A stretch of 64,000 bases of DNA from Candidatus Poribacteria bacterium (GCA_022819945.1 JAJEGI010000015.1:120865-184864); one strand, 5' to 3'; numbered from the stretch's first letter, positions 8,594 to 18,135 are shown. Numbers and translations: made by a program. Notes: generated from the sequence alone by a model not told the origin.

Positions 8594-9347
8594 TGAGACG
8601 TGCCGTGAAGTTAATCCGATCTGAATACCGGTTCCAACGGTTGAAGGTGTACATATCGTAGGCACTCAGCAGTTTATAACCGGTCGCTTTGAGTAGGTCG
8701 TTGACAGTGTGCACTTCAAAGATGCGTTGCTGATGGACCTCCTCATAGCGTCTGAACAATTCGCCTTCGCGGATAAAAAACGTCAGGAGTGTTCTGCACA
8801 TCTTCGTGTTATAGAGGTAGTTGTTTTTCCAGATATAGGTGTAGTCTTCATGGTTTGAAGCGAATGTCTTGTTGTGAAAGTGCTCAACGATGTTCCGTTC
8901 AGTCGTCACATCAAAGATGAAGAGTCCGTCTGGTTCTAAATGTTCAGCAACGTGTTGCAAAACGTTGCTGAGTTCGGTTTCATCGTAAGCGTAGTTGATA
9001 CTATCATAGGTACAGAGGATCGCATCGAACCGTTGGTTCAGCTGAAAATCCCGCATATCCCCGTGATGCAGTTCGATATTCACGTCGTGTGCTTCCGCTT
9101 TATCTTTGGCGATTTCGAGCATGCCGACTGCGCGGTCTACACCGGTCATTTCATAGCCTTTTAGGGCAAGTTGTATTGTCAAGGCACAGGTGCCACAGGC
9201 TAAATCGAGGACTCGGCGCGGCTTACAATCATACTTATCAAAAAGCGATTCGATATAGTGTGTCCAGCGCGTATAGTTGACGTTTGTCATCATCCGGTCG
9301 TAGGCGTAGGCGAATTTTTCATAAGGGGGCGTTAGATGTATCTGCAT
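8589..9347 (-). CDS. Class I SAM-dependent methyltransferase
   Basis: Motif I VLDLACGTCALTIQLALKG, then GVDRAVGMLEIAK (acidic loop), LHHGDMRDF and FDAILCTYDSINY identify a Rossmann-fold methyltransferase that takes the methyl group from S-adenosylmethionine. The ORF track begins at TTG 9380; I prefer the ATG at 9347 (MQIHLTPPYEKFAYAYDRMM), where the family similarity starts, giving 252 residues, though neither start has a clear ribosome site. It lies directly behind the small membrane protein gene. The substrate is unknown. Confidence 0.85.
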   Translation of the reverse strand: MQIHLTPPYEKFAYAYDRMMTNVNYTRWTHYIESLFDKYDCKPRRVLDLACGTCALTIQLALKGYEMTGVDRAVGMLEIAKDKAEAHDVNIELHHGDMRDFQLNQRFDAILCTYDSINYAYDETELSNVLQHVAEHLEPDGLFIFDVTTERNIVEHFHNKTFASNHEDYTYIWKNNYLYNTKMCRTLLTFFIREGELFRRYEEVHQQRIFEVHTVNDLLKATGYKLLSAYDMYTFNRWNRYSDRINFTARLI

Positions 9348-9381
9348 TGTGTAAATGTCGCTTGCAAACGGGGTTCGCAAA

Positions 9382-9771
9382 CTACTCTGCCGCTCCTTTA
9401 AATCCGACAGAAGCGTTCATCATCCGAAGGAGCGTGTTAATTTCTTCAGCGTTCCACACTTCATCGCTGTTGGCTTCAATCGCATAGTTTCCTACGGCTC
9501 TGATCTTGCGGAGGTCAATTTTACCGGTGAGAAAACTGAACGGTAGCCGCATAACAGCAGACTTAACCCGCTCAAATGTCGCTTCGATGTCCACCCGTTC
9601 AACGCCTTCAGGTGCCTGGCGAATCAGCGCATCCTTCACCATATCGGCACCGAAACTGAATAATTCTCTGATGATAAACCACTGCAAAATAGCGAAGCAT
9701 ACGGTAAGGATTAAGAGAACCGCCAGAATTTTGACGAGTCGCTGTCTTTTTTTTTCTTTCTGGTCATTCAT
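9382..9771 (-). CDS. Small hypothetical membrane protein
   Basis: The true start is most likely ATG at 9771 (MNDQKEKKRQRLVK), which has GGAGGT at ideal distance; the tracked start at 9840 has none. The 129-residue product has a basic N-terminus, one transmembrane helix (residues 12-36, ILAVLLILTVCFAILQWF) and a soluble tail rich in charged residues, so a cytoplasm-in, periplasm-out topology is expected. Family not recognised. It is probably co-transcribed with the methyltransferase. Confidence 0.7.
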   Translation of the reverse strand: MNDQKEKKRQRLVKILAVLLILTVCFAILQWFIIRELFSFGADMVKDALIRQAPEGVERVDIEATFERVKSAVMRLPFSFLTGKIDLRKIRAVGNYAIEANSDEVWNAEEINTLLRMMNASVGFKGAAE

Positions 9772-9899
9772 GTTAAATTTACCTCCGAGTTGGATCCTGT
9801 ATCTACTTCTAATATTAACAATTTCCATAGAGATTGTCAACAGATTTTTCTATTGCGAACGGTTGTCAGTCATCTGTAGGTGGATAGGGCGGATAAACA

Positions 9900-10994
9900 A
9901 TGAGAATAGGTATTGTAGGTAGACCACAGGTCGGCAAAACGACAGTGTTTAACACCTTGGCTCAATCGAATGCAGAAATCGGCGGCTACACGAGTCGCGG
10001 ACAAATAAATCTAAGCACTGCCAATGTTCCTGACGCACGTCTCGAACGGTTAGCCGAGATTTTTGAATCGAAAAACATGACACCTGCAACAATTGATTAT
10101 GTAGATGTCGCTGGCGTAACCAAATCCGACGTGGAGCAAGCGGAATTGGATTCTGGGATGCTCGCGGAACTTCGGACCGTTGATGCGCTTGCGCATGTCG
10201 TCAGGCTGTTTGAAAATGATGCGGTGCCACACGTTGACGGCAGCGTTGACGGCGAACGCGATATAGAGAACGTTGCGTTAGAGTTCGCACTGGCAGACCT
10301 GCAAATTGTTGAAGGTAGGCTCGACCGACTCCGAAAGCAGTATCAAAACCAGAAACTACCAGAGCAGCAAAGCGAAATCCGGATTTTAGAACTGTGCCAA
10401 CAGACATTAGAGAGTGGAGAACCGCTCCGTGTTTTAAACTTATCTGCTAATGAAGAGAAACTGATACGCGGTTACGGATTTCTGACGCTGAAACCGTTGC
10501 TGTTGGTCTGCAATATTGATGAAACGCAGCTTGACGAGGCTGACGCAATTCTTGAACGCTTCAGTAAATATGAGTCGGAACCGCAAACCGCAGTTATTGT
10601 ACTCGCTGCACAATTAGAGTTGGAACTCTCGCAGCTGGATGATGACGATACCGAAATCTTTATGGAAGAGATGGGGTTGAGTGAATCTGCATTAGATCGG
10701 TTTGTCCAGACTTCATATCGGTTATTAGGACTCCTCACATTCTTCACAATGAATTCGACAGATACACGTGCGTGGACGCTGCGTGCTGGACAGACTGCCG
10801 TTGAAGCAGCCGGACGTATCCATACAGACTTTGCGGATGCTTTTATCCGTTCGGAAACAATTAACTGGGAAGACTTAGTCGCGTGCGGGAGTTATCAAGA
10901 AGCCCGAAGCAGAGGCTTGCTGAGAGCAGAGGGCAAAACCTATCAGGTTCAAGAGGGTGATGTCTTACTGATTCTGGCGAACCCGACCCGGTAG
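9900..10994 (+). CDS. ychF: YchF/OLA1-family P-loop ATPase
   Basis: 364 residues, the usual size. G1 is GRPQVGKTTVFNTL instead of the common GLPNVGKST. G3 is DVAGV. The G4 position reads CNIDE, fitting the non-canonical NxxE that makes YchF and human OLA1 prefer ATP to GTP. A coiled-coil insert lies near residues 120-170 and the C-terminus (SRGLLRAEGKTYQVQEGDVL) is the TGS-like domain. Family members bind ribosomes and modulate stress responses. AGGGCGGA precedes the ATG. Residue variations from the canonical protein suggest a divergent paralog, so the symbol is given with caution. Confidence 0.85.
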   Translation: MRIGIVGRPQVGKTTVFNTLAQSNAEIGGYTSRGQINLSTANVPDARLERLAEIFESKNMTPATIDYVDVAGVTKSDVEQAELDSGMLAELRTVDALAHVVRLFENDAVPHVDGSVDGERDIENVALEFALADLQIVEGRLDRLRKQYQNQKLPEQQSEIRILELCQQTLESGEPLRVLNLSANEEKLIRGYGFLTLKPLLLVCNIDETQLDEADAILERFSKYESEPQTAVIVLAAQLELELSQLDDDDTEIFMEEMGLSESALDRFVQTSYRLLGLLTFFTMNSTDTRAWTLRAGQTAVEAAGRIHTDFADAFIRSETINWEDLVACGSYQEARSRGLLRAEGKTYQVQEGDVLLILANPTR

Positions 10995-11012
10995 CGGGCA
11001 GTTATATCATAT

Positions 11013-11029
11013 AGCGAGCGCAGCTCGCT
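11013..11029. repeat. Solo hairpin matching the MITE core
   Basis: AGCGAGC GCA GCTCGCT followed by CCTACAG is the same core found inside the family A elements. The terminal inverted repeats are absent here, so it is a solo core or remnant. It sits between convergent ychF and plsC. Confidence 0.55.
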
Positions 11030-11057
11030 CCTACAGCAAAGGGTTGCTGGGGCTTGT

Positions 11058-11708
11058 TTAACGAAGCAGTTCGTCTCGTAAATCTGCGATGGCTTCCATC
11101 ATCTGATTGCCCATTTCCTGATACATTTCGCGCTTGGTTTCGGATTCCGAGGCAATCAATTCGAGCGGTTCCCCGAAGGCGACGGTTAATTTTGCACGTC
11201 GGAGTCGTTTACTGTTACGCGGTAGCACCCGTTCTGCCCCGCGATGATAGACAGGAATTGTTGGTACACCTGCTCGGTGTGCGATAAAACAGGCGCCGTC
11301 CCGTGCCTTCCCTAATGTGCCGTCAACGCTGCGGGTGCCTTCTGGGAACATAAGTACAACGTTACCGGCTTTCAGCAGTGAGATCGTCTTTCGTAATGCC
11401 CCCAAATCCGGTGCGCCTCTATTCACCGGATAGGCGTTATACATTGAAATGAGTTTGCCTAAGCCGGGGATGTCAAATGCGTTGCTTCGTGCCATGAAAT
11501 GGATTTCACGGTTCGCAGCGGAACCGACGATCACAGGGTCAAGGAAACTGACGTGATTTGAAACGAGCAGTACGCCGCCTGCCTTTGGAATATGGTGAAC
11601 GCCGCGCGTCTCAAGGCGACCAAAGGTTTTACAAAAGATATTAGTGAGCCGATGTCCCCATCGGTAAAGTGGACGCGGTGTCCAGAAACCGTTATTGGTA
11701 TACCACAT
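11058..11708 (-). CDS. plsC: 1-acyl-sn-glycerol-3-phosphate acyltransferase
   Basis: The acyltransferase block NHVSFLD (HxxxxD) and the substrate block FPEGTRS are both present, 70 residues apart as in PlsC. The enzyme adds the second acyl chain to lysophosphatidic acid at the inner membrane. The tracked start at 11771 would overlap cmk; ATG at 11708 (MWYTNNGFWTPRP), 4 bases after the cmk stop, is more likely and gives 216 residues. It is the last gene of the tyrA-cmk-plsC operon. The order cmk then plsC is a frequent bacterial arrangement. Confidence 0.9.
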   Translation of the reverse strand: MWYTNNGFWTPRPLYRWGHRLTNIFCKTFGRLETRGVHHIPKAGGVLLVSNHVSFLDPVIVGSAANREIHFMARSNAFDIPGLGKLISMYNAYPVNRGAPDLGALRKTISLLKAGNVVLMFPEGTRSVDGTLGKARDGACFIAHRAGVPTIPVYHRGAERVLPRNSKRLRRAKLTVAFGEPLELIASESETKREMYQEMGNQMMEAIADLRDELLR

Positions 11709-11712
11709 AATT

Positions 11713-12396
11713 TTACGTTGAACCGATCCCACCTTTGCAAACTGCTGCGATGATAAAGTCAACCACTTCATTAATTGTTTTGTCTGTTGTATCGACGATA
11801 ATCGCGTCTTCAGCAGTCCGAAGCGGACTGTGTGCCCGCGTTATATCCTTTTCATCACGTTCTCGAATCTCTGCTTCGACGGATTCTAATGTTGTATCTA
11901 CATCTTGCCGCCGTAGTTCTCTGAGTCTTCGTTTTGCGCGTTCTTTCACGGAGGCATCAAGGTAGAACTTAAAATCGGCATCTGGAAAAACAATCGTCGT
12001 CAAATCTCTACCTTCGGCGACGATACTCCCTTCACTGCCGATCCGTTGTTGATGCTTAACGATCTCATGGCGGATCTCTGGTATTTTTGCAACATCTGCG
12101 ACGAGTCTGTTGACGGGTGGCGTGCGGATTTCGATGGAGACATCTTCGTCATTGAGCAAAATCCTTTTGCCGTTATCTGTGAATTCAATATGACACGCCT
12201 TCACCTGATCAATAAGTTCAGGACTCTCTGCTGCGAGTCCATGGTGTATTGCCAACACGGTTACGGCTCGGTACATCGCGCCGGAATCGAGATAAAGCAA
12301 TCCGAGTTTTTCTGCGATGCGCCGTGCGACCGTGCTTTTCCCGGACCCGGCGGGCCCATCCATCGCAATCGTTACCTGAGATCCAATCTTGTTCAT
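11713..12396 (-). CDS. cmk: Cytidylate kinase
   Basis: 227 residues. P-loop GPAGSGKSTVARRIAEKLG at residues 14-32 and DSGAMYRAVTVLA straight after are the signature of CMP/dCMP kinase, which phosphorylates CMP with ATP in pyrimidine nucleotide recycling. The CMP-binding insert and the lid region (RDEKDITRAHSPLRTAEDA) are intact. The ATG has GGGGAGG five bases upstream and overlaps the tyrA stop by four bases. Confidence 0.95.
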   Translation of the reverse strand: MNKIGSQVTIAMDGPAGSGKSTVARRIAEKLGLLYLDSGAMYRAVTVLAIHHGLAAESPELIDQVKACHIEFTDNGKRILLNDEDVSIEIRTPPVNRLVADVAKIPEIRHEIVKHQQRIGSEGSIVAEGRDLTTIVFPDADFKFYLDASVKERAKRRLRELRRQDVDTTLESVEAEIRERDEKDITRAHSPLRTAEDAIIVDTTDKTINEVVDFIIAAVCKGGIGST

Positions 12397-13322
12397 AAGC
12401 CTCCCCGTTCTTTTCTGCGCTTTTTGACTGTAATTTGTGCCTCCAGGAGTAGGCGTTCAATCTCAGCGAGGTTATCATTCTGAAGCAAAGTTTTGAATTC
12501 TGTTAAGTTATCTATGATGTCATCAATGAGAGATAAAACGACATCGCTGTTCTGTGTGAAGATGTCGGTCCACAAGTCCGGTGATCCTGCTGCGATACGT
12601 GTGGCATCTCGAAAGCCGGTCGCTGTAAAATTTAGTGCCTTACCGTCTTCGGTCTCTACATTCGCAACGGTGTTGGTGAGTATACTGGCGATAAGGTGTG
12701 GAAGGTGGCTTGCGGCACCGATAAGTAGATCGTGGGTTTCGGGTGAGAGGAGATACGGTACACCGCCAACAAATTCCCAAAGACTTTCAATAAGTTTTAA
12801 GGCATCGGGATCGGTGTTTTCTGTCTGCGTTAGGATACATGTCGCATTTTCAAAAAGCGTTGCGCGCGCTGCACCGACACCTGTTTCATGGGAACCTGCC
12901 ATCGGATGTCCACCAACAAAAGGGAGGGTGTCTGTTCCGTATGCCTGTAGCTGCGCCTCAATTGCCCGAACCATCGTCGATTTTGTGCTGCCGACATCTG
13001 TCAAGACGATCCGGTTCTGGTGTGTGCCAACAGATTCAATGATGCGCGCCACGAACATCGGAACCAAGGTAACAGGTGGACAGAGTACGACGATGTCGGT
13101 TTCTCGGAGCCCCTCAGCCAAATCCGTTGTGATGACATCAACTGCATCACGCGCGAGTGCGGTTTCAAGTCTGCCGATATTTCGTCCGAGTCCGACGCGC
13201 TGTCCCTGAAACCCGTTCTTCTTCAGTGCGAGTCCCAAGGAGCCGCCGATTAATCCGACGCCCCATATTGTAATTCGGTGAATGGTCCGTAAATCTGTAA
13301 ACATACCGTCGGACATCCTCAA
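12393..13322 (-). CDS. tyrA: Prephenate dehydrogenase
   Basis: NAD-binding motif GVGLIGGSLGLALKKNG at residues 21-37, VLTDVGSTKSTM, and GGHPMAGSHETGV with the conserved His define the TyrA family, which converts prephenate to 4-hydroxyphenylpyruvate in tyrosine synthesis. No ACT or chorismate mutase domain is attached. The first codon is TTG (13322, AAAGGA five bases upstream); ATG at 13316 or 13304 are alternatives. It heads the operon tyrA-cmk-plsC and has its own promoter. Confidence 0.92.
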   Translation of the reverse strand: MRMSDGMFTDLRTIHRITIWGVGLIGGSLGLALKKNGFQGQRVGLGRNIGRLETALARDAVDVITTDLAEGLRETDIVVLCPPVTLVPMFVARIIESVGTHQNRIVLTDVGSTKSTMVRAIEAQLQAYGTDTLPFVGGHPMAGSHETGVGAARATLFENATCILTQTENTDPDALKLIESLWEFVGGVPYLLSPETHDLLIGAASHLPHLIASILTNTVANVETEDGKALNFTATGFRDATRIAAGSPDLWTDIFTQNSDVVLSLIDDIIDNLTEFKTLLQNDNLAEIERLLLEAQITVKKRRKERGGL

Positions 13323-13364
13323 ACATATCCTTTAACTGGTGGAGGTATTATTGGTATACACGAT

Positions 13365-13394
13365 ATTTTAACCAGATTTGCAAGTATTTGTCAA
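13365..13394 (-). promoter_or_regulatory. Promoter of tyrA-cmk-plsC
   Basis: On the minus strand TTGACA (13394-13389), an 18-base spacer and TAAAAT (13370-13365). The family A copy 2 element is inserted 18 bases upstream of the -35. Confidence 0.65.
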
Positions 13395-13412
13395 GAGAAA
13401 TAGTTGTTGGCT

Positions 13413-13634
13413 CAGGGGCATTTAGTTTTACAAATTTGCTTTATATGTGTATATGTTTTTTTTGTAGGAGCGAGCTGTGCTCGCGATCTTACTTCTAAAC
13501 GTTAACATGTGTATGTTTTTTTTGTAGGAGCGAGTGTTTTTGCTTGGGTATTTCTTCACGCTCGCGATCTTACTTCTAAACGTTAACATCTGTCAATCAA
13601 AACCAAAGTCAAAGCCTAAAACTAAATCGTCCTG
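13413..13634. mobile_element. MITE-like element, family A, copy 2
   Basis: Ends CAGGGGCATTTAGTTTT and AAAACTAAATCGTCCTG, flanked on both sides by the identical 10-mer GTTGTTGGCT, a perfect target-site duplication. The core unit TTTTTTTTGTAGGAGCGAG...CGCGATCTTACTTC is present twice in tandem; the second copy carries an expanded loop. It separates the divergent tyrA and TPR genes. Confidence 0.93.
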
Positions 13635-13758
13635 GTTGTTGGCTACAGATAGCAGAAGACAGTTGGTAGGACTCAATATTTTTGCTGGAAAAATTAACGC
13701 AGACGTGATAGAATGGAATAAAGTAAAATCTCCTTTATCTGCTTTTTTCTTCAGAACT

Positions 13759-15939
13759 ATGAACGCCATAAAAGAGGCACATTATAATCTGGGTATCGCT
13801 TATCTGGAGGCGGGACAATACAGTAGGGCTGTTCCTGAGTTCAAGTCGGCTATACAGTTGGACCCGAACTTTATTGGTGCGCACTGTGCGCTGTGTCGCG
13901 CCTATCTCCAGCAAGATGAACTCGAAAACGCAGGCATTGCGATCACGGCAGCATTGAAACTTGATGCGAACCACCAACCGGCGTTACTCCTATGCGGCAT
14001 GATAACGGATGCCTACTATGACCGAGGCAAAGCCTATCTTGATGACAGAAATTATACGGAAGCCGTCGCAGGATTTCAGAAAGCGATCGCACTCGATGCA
14101 GATTTAGGAGCCAGTTCACAAGACACTGAGTCCGAAAAGACGCATATCCATGTCCATCTCGGTGCCGCTTACATCGGTATGAAGGCGTACGAGCAAGCGA
14201 TTGAGGCGTTAGAACACGCGCTCACACAAGATGCCGACCTCGTCGATGCACACTATCATCTCGGTTACGCTTACGTAGAGCAGGGCGAACACGACAAAGC
14301 GATCCCGCACCTTGAACGCGCTATCGCCATCGCTCCACATCTCAAGCGCGCCCACTATCACTTCGCTCGTGCCCACCGAGCATTGGGAAACTTGGAGGCA
14401 GCTACACATGCTGTCACAGAGACGTTAAGGCTCGACCCGAACTATCAACCGGCACACGAACTCGCGGATACAATAAAACAGGCGCATTATAACAGAGGGA
14501 CCATCCATCTCAACGGTGAAAGTTATAGCGAAGCCGTCACCGCTTTCCAAAATGCGATAACCCTTGATTCCGATTTTGCGACTGCACACTATAACCTCGG
14601 TTTAGCCTACTTGAAGATGGAGACGTACCCACGCGCTGTCCCGTCACTTGAGAAAGCGGTAGTCCTCGATCCAAACCACAAAGCGGCGTACCATGCGCTT
14701 GCGCTTGCCTATCTCGGACAGCAGGAACTCGGGAAAGCGAGAGATGCCGCGAGAGCAGCGTTGAAAATAGACCCGAACTATCAACCGGCACTCTCACTTC
14801 TGGAAGCCGTGGATCCGAGTTTTACTGCTCCTGAAACGCAGGTAACTGCACAACCTGATCCAGAGCCACCGGTCAATCCACAACCAGATACAAAATCGAG
14901 ACAAGAGATGCATTACGATCTCGGTATCGCGTATTTGGAATCGAAAATGCACGCCGAAGCGATCGCGGAATTCCGAAAGGCGATAGATGTGGCCCCCGAC
15001 TTCGTGGCAGCACACGTCGGTTTAGGCACGATTTATCTTGAGATGGGACAATTAGACGACGCGGAAAACGCAGCGCGGGAAGCATTACGGATTGATGCCC
15101 CTGCCGATGCTGCCCGTCAACTTTTAGACGACATCAGACAGGCACGTTCCGACCCTCCGCAACCTGAATCCGCAGAGCAAATAGTTCCATCAACGGATAC
15201 CGCTGATGTCCAACGGGATTTAGAGCGCGGACTCGCCTTTCTTAATGGTCGGCAATATCAACAAGCTGCGGCTGCGTTCAAGGGGGTGATAAAGTCGAAT
15301 CCGGATGCCATGGAAGCGCACTACGGTTTAGGTCAGGCATACCTTGAGATAGGTGCGTATGACGATGCCAAAACCGCGGCAGAGGCAGCGTTAAAACTCA
15401 AGCCGAACAGCCACAAAGTACGTGAATTGATTCAAGTCATCGCGTTTGCCAGAAACATAGAGAGAAACCGGAAAATACGGAAGAAAGTTTTGTCTTACGT
15501 TGTCGTTATAGCGATTGTTGCAGTAGCTGCCTTTTTCGTCTGGCGAATGTTGCCACCGGAACCCGGTCCGGATCCGGGACCTCCGCAACCTACACCTCCG
15601 AACCTCTTGATAGAACCCCGTTTAAGTGAACGTCAACTTTTTGCGGGGCGGACGGCATATCTCACGCTGATAATCAAAAACAGTGGTGGTCCGGCGCGCA
15701 ACGTCAAAATCAGACTTCAACCTAAGTCTGGGGACAAAGTAAACTATAAACTCCCTGCATCTATTCCGCAAGTACGTAAAAATGGCGAAGAAACAATTGA
15801 AATTCCTATTACAGCAGATGACAATATAGCAGGAACTCAAAAAATAGAGTTGCAAATTGAATTGTTGGGGGAAAATGGAATCAAACTTGCAACTACAAAA
15901 TTTCCTATTACAATTTTCGGTCCTGTGCCCATAAAATAA
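13759..15939 (+). CDS. TPR-repeat protein with membrane anchor and beta-sandwich C-terminus
   Basis: At least nine tetratricopeptide repeats with the usual A-x-x-x-LG-x-AY-L-x-x-x-x-Y-x-x-A pattern run through most of the protein, broken by a Pro/Gln linker. Near the end is one transmembrane helix (VLSYVVVIAIVAVAAFFVW), a Pro-rich stalk and a CARDB-like beta-sandwich (AYLTLIIKNSGGPARNVKIR). TPRs on the inside and sandwich in the periplasm is the likely topology. The tracked start (GTG 13534) lies inside a MITE, so its first 33 codons are element DNA. ATG at 13759 (MNAIKEAHYNLGIAY), where repeats begin, is the better start and gives 726 residues. Ten bases separate it from the next TPR gene. 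Confidence 0.82.
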   Translation: MNAIKEAHYNLGIAYLEAGQYSRAVPEFKSAIQLDPNFIGAHCALCRAYLQQDELENAGIAITAALKLDANHQPALLLCGMITDAYYDRGKAYLDDRNYTEAVAGFQKAIALDADLGASSQDTESEKTHIHVHLGAAYIGMKAYEQAIEALEHALTQDADLVDAHYHLGYAYVEQGEHDKAIPHLERAIAIAPHLKRAHYHFARAHRALGNLEAATHAVTETLRLDPNYQPAHELADTIKQAHYNRGTIHLNGESYSEAVTAFQNAITLDSDFATAHYNLGLAYLKMETYPRAVPSLEKAVVLDPNHKAAYHALALAYLGQQELGKARDAARAALKIDPNYQPALSLLEAVDPSFTAPETQVTAQPDPEPPVNPQPDTKSRQEMHYDLGIAYLESKMHAEAIAEFRKAIDVAPDFVAAHVGLGTIYLEMGQLDDAENAAREALRIDAPADAARQLLDDIRQARSDPPQPESAEQIVPSTDTADVQRDLERGLAFLNGRQYQQAAAAFKGVIKSNPDAMEAHYGLGQAYLEIGAYDDAKTAAEAALKLKPNSHKVRELIQVIAFARNIERNRKIRKKVLSYVVVIAIVAVAAFFVWRMLPPEPGPDPGPPQPTPPNLLIEPRLSERQLFAGRTAYLTLIIKNSGGPARNVKIRLQPKSGDKVNYKLPASIPQVRKNGEETIEIPITADDNIAGTQKIELQIELLGENGIKLATTKFPITIFGPVPIK

Positions 15940-15949
15940 GGAGATAGTA

Positions 15950-17791
15950 ATGAATGAAAGGATTTGGGGAATCATCGGCGGAGTTGCTCTGTTACTTGCG
16001 CTTTTATCACCACTCGTATTAGGAAATTCTAAAAAAGTGGAGAGGTTTTTTGAAGAGGCTGAGGCGTTGTATGAGCGTTCCAACTATGAGAATGCTATTG
16101 AAAAATATAAGGACGCGCTAAAAGAATCGAACAAACTCGGAGCAAAAACGGAGCATATTGACAAAGATTTCACCACCCTCGTCAATCTTAAAATTGTGCA
16201 ATGCTACTACTACCTCGCCGAAGAGACGCAGGACGTTAATTATTATCGAGATGCCCTTGGACATATCGAAAAGGTTTCGTCAAAAGCCTATGTTACTGGA
16301 CATGTAGAAGAATTAACCTATCTATGGGCAAATATTCTCTACAAAACCGAAAAGTTTGATTTAGCAGAATCCAAATTTGATCAACTTATAAACGATTTTC
16401 CAAACAGCCGTTGGATCCCAAAAGCACTCTTTATTACTGGAGAGATAAACTATCAGCAAGAAAGTAGAGAAGAATCTTTGAGTGCTTTTCAAAGACTTAT
16501 AGACGAATTTCCACATTCTGAATTTACAGCCAAAGCAGAGCAATATATTAACGAACTGTTGTCTTCAAATGGTCCCGAACCACCCGAACCGGAACCAGTA
16601 TCTCAAGACGTGGGCATGTACAACAATGCCATCAACTTAAAACAGCAAGGTAAGGTCCACGATGCCTACGAACTCTATACGAATCTTATTGCCCGATTTC
16701 CAGAGGGCGAACATGTCACTGATGCCTATGTAGGGAAAGCAGACATCCATCTTGAAGCAGAGAATTATGTGAAAGCACGCGAGAACTACGAGGAAGCTAT
16801 ATACAGTACAGATGATGAGGAGCGACGAGTAGAAATTTATGAGGCATATCATCGCACCTATCTTACCCCTGATCCTATATCTCCAACTCCATCACCTGAA
16901 CCTAATGACGAACTCTTTACAAAAGGTATGCTGCTTCGGATGGAAAAACGATTTTCGGAAGCTGCCGAGACATTTGAAGAACTCACCAATAACAGTCTCT
17001 CCACTGAAGATATATCGTCCGGACTCTACTGGTCAGGACGTTGTTACCATGACGCATCACGATTCAAAAAATCAGTTGATGCCTACGAAAAACTTATTGC
17101 AGACTATGACGACAGTTCATATACCATCAAAGCATACTATTATTTAGCTCTTGCATACAGGGATTGGGCAAAAGCACTTCCAGATCAGTCCAAATATGAG
17201 TCGGTAATTGATACGGTTAAGGAAGCCAAAGAGAGATACAAAGACAAAAATGATTCCTCTGTTGAGGGATGGTTGGATCGTATGGGGGATCTCGAAGAAG
17301 AAGCACGTAACCCAACAGAAAAAAGAGAGTATACGGACAAAAACGGAGAGGATTCCAGTCCTCACATAGAACCGGAAAATAAGAACGGTCAATCGACTCA
17401 AGAAACAAACAAACACCCAGACCCCACAAAGCGGGAAAAACCTGATAAGGATAAATACTATGGTCGCGGATTAACATTTTTTGATGAATCACAGTATTCA
17501 GAAGCAATTGAAGCATTCAAAAACGCCATCAATATTGACTCAGAATTTAAAGAAGCACATTTTTACCTTGGAGTGATTTATATTAAACAGAAAAGACACG
17601 CTGAGGCCATAGAAGCATTTGAAGAGGCGATACGTATTGATTCTGAGTTTAAGGAGGCATACTACAACCTCAGTCTTGTGCACTTGGAACGCAATGACCG
17701 TGAAAAAGCAAGGGAGGCAGCCAAGAGTGCTTTAAGAATTGATCCATATTATGAACCGGCGCGCCTGCTTATAGAATTCGTAACTGATTAA
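15950..17791 (+). CDS. TPR-repeat protein with N-terminal membrane segment
   Basis: 613 residues. The N-terminus (IWGIIGGVALLLALLSPLVL) is an uncleaved signal-anchor or signal peptide, so the TPRs face the periplasm. Repeats around residues 25-210 and 240-440 resemble BamD/YbgF-type outer-membrane TPRs (LYWSGRCYHDASRFKKSVDAY). A charged linker follows and then three classical TPRs from about residue 500 (EAHFYLGVIYIKQKRHAEAI). AAGGAG precedes the ATG. It is almost certainly co-transcribed with the preceding TPR gene, suggesting one scaffold on each side of the membrane. Partners unknown. Confidence 0.82.
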   Translation: MNERIWGIIGGVALLLALLSPLVLGNSKKVERFFEEAEALYERSNYENAIEKYKDALKESNKLGAKTEHIDKDFTTLVNLKIVQCYYYLAEETQDVNYYRDALGHIEKVSSKAYVTGHVEELTYLWANILYKTEKFDLAESKFDQLINDFPNSRWIPKALFITGEINYQQESREESLSAFQRLIDEFPHSEFTAKAEQYINELLSSNGPEPPEPEPVSQDVGMYNNAINLKQQGKVHDAYELYTNLIARFPEGEHVTDAYVGKADIHLEAENYVKARENYEEAIYSTDDEERRVEIYEAYHRTYLTPDPISPTPSPEPNDELFTKGMLLRMEKRFSEAAETFEELTNNSLSTEDISSGLYWSGRCYHDASRFKKSVDAYEKLIADYDDSSYTIKAYYYLALAYRDWAKALPDQSKYESVIDTVKEAKERYKDKNDSSVEGWLDRMGDLEEEARNPTEKREYTDKNGEDSSPHIEPENKNGQSTQETNKHPDPTKREKPDKDKYYGRGLTFFDESQYSEAIEAFKNAINIDSEFKEAHFYLGVIYIKQKRHAEAIEAFEEAIRIDSEFKEAYYNLSLVHLERNDREKAREAAKSALRIDPYYEPARLLIEFVTD

Positions 17792-18135
17792 CTACGACTA
17801 TACTAAACTTTAGACAATTTTCAGCGGGGCGGGCAACCTGAAAAGAAACCCGCAGAAGCACCCAAGCAAATACCCTCAGGAACCCGCTACGGAAGATACA
17901 TAGCACTCCTACGGAGTGCGGGAGTTTGGATAGACCGTTTTCTATAGACATAGCACTCCTACGGAGTGTGGAATTTTTACGAGGTGCTTGCGTGCATGAA
18001 ACTCTCGTAAAAATATCCACGCCTTTGAAACTCAATGCTTACGAAATAGAGATTGTTCAAACTTCAGTACGGCTATAAATTGACCTTGAAAACTGCTTCC
18101 GAGTTACATAGACAAAACTTTCCATAACCTACACT
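17792..18135. repeat. Intergenic repeat cluster
   Basis: No gene. CATAGCACTCCTACGGAGTG (a short palindrome) occurs twice, near 17900 and 17950, and a perfect 10-base stem TTTTTACGAG/CTCGTAAAAA spans 17974-18013. The segment near 17860 (CCCAAGCAAATACC) resembles the expanded loop of MITE copy 1. Confidence 0.6.

Noticed and set aside
12493-13209. 238-aa plus-strand ORF opposite tyrA
   Set aside because: Ser/Thr/Val-rich low-complexity antisense frame; tyrA has all catalytic motifs.
13534-13758. Tracked start of the TPR gene
   Set aside because: The first 33 codons are MITE sequence and the next 40 do not look like TPR; ATG 13759 starts at the first repeat. The fused frame is kept as a finding.
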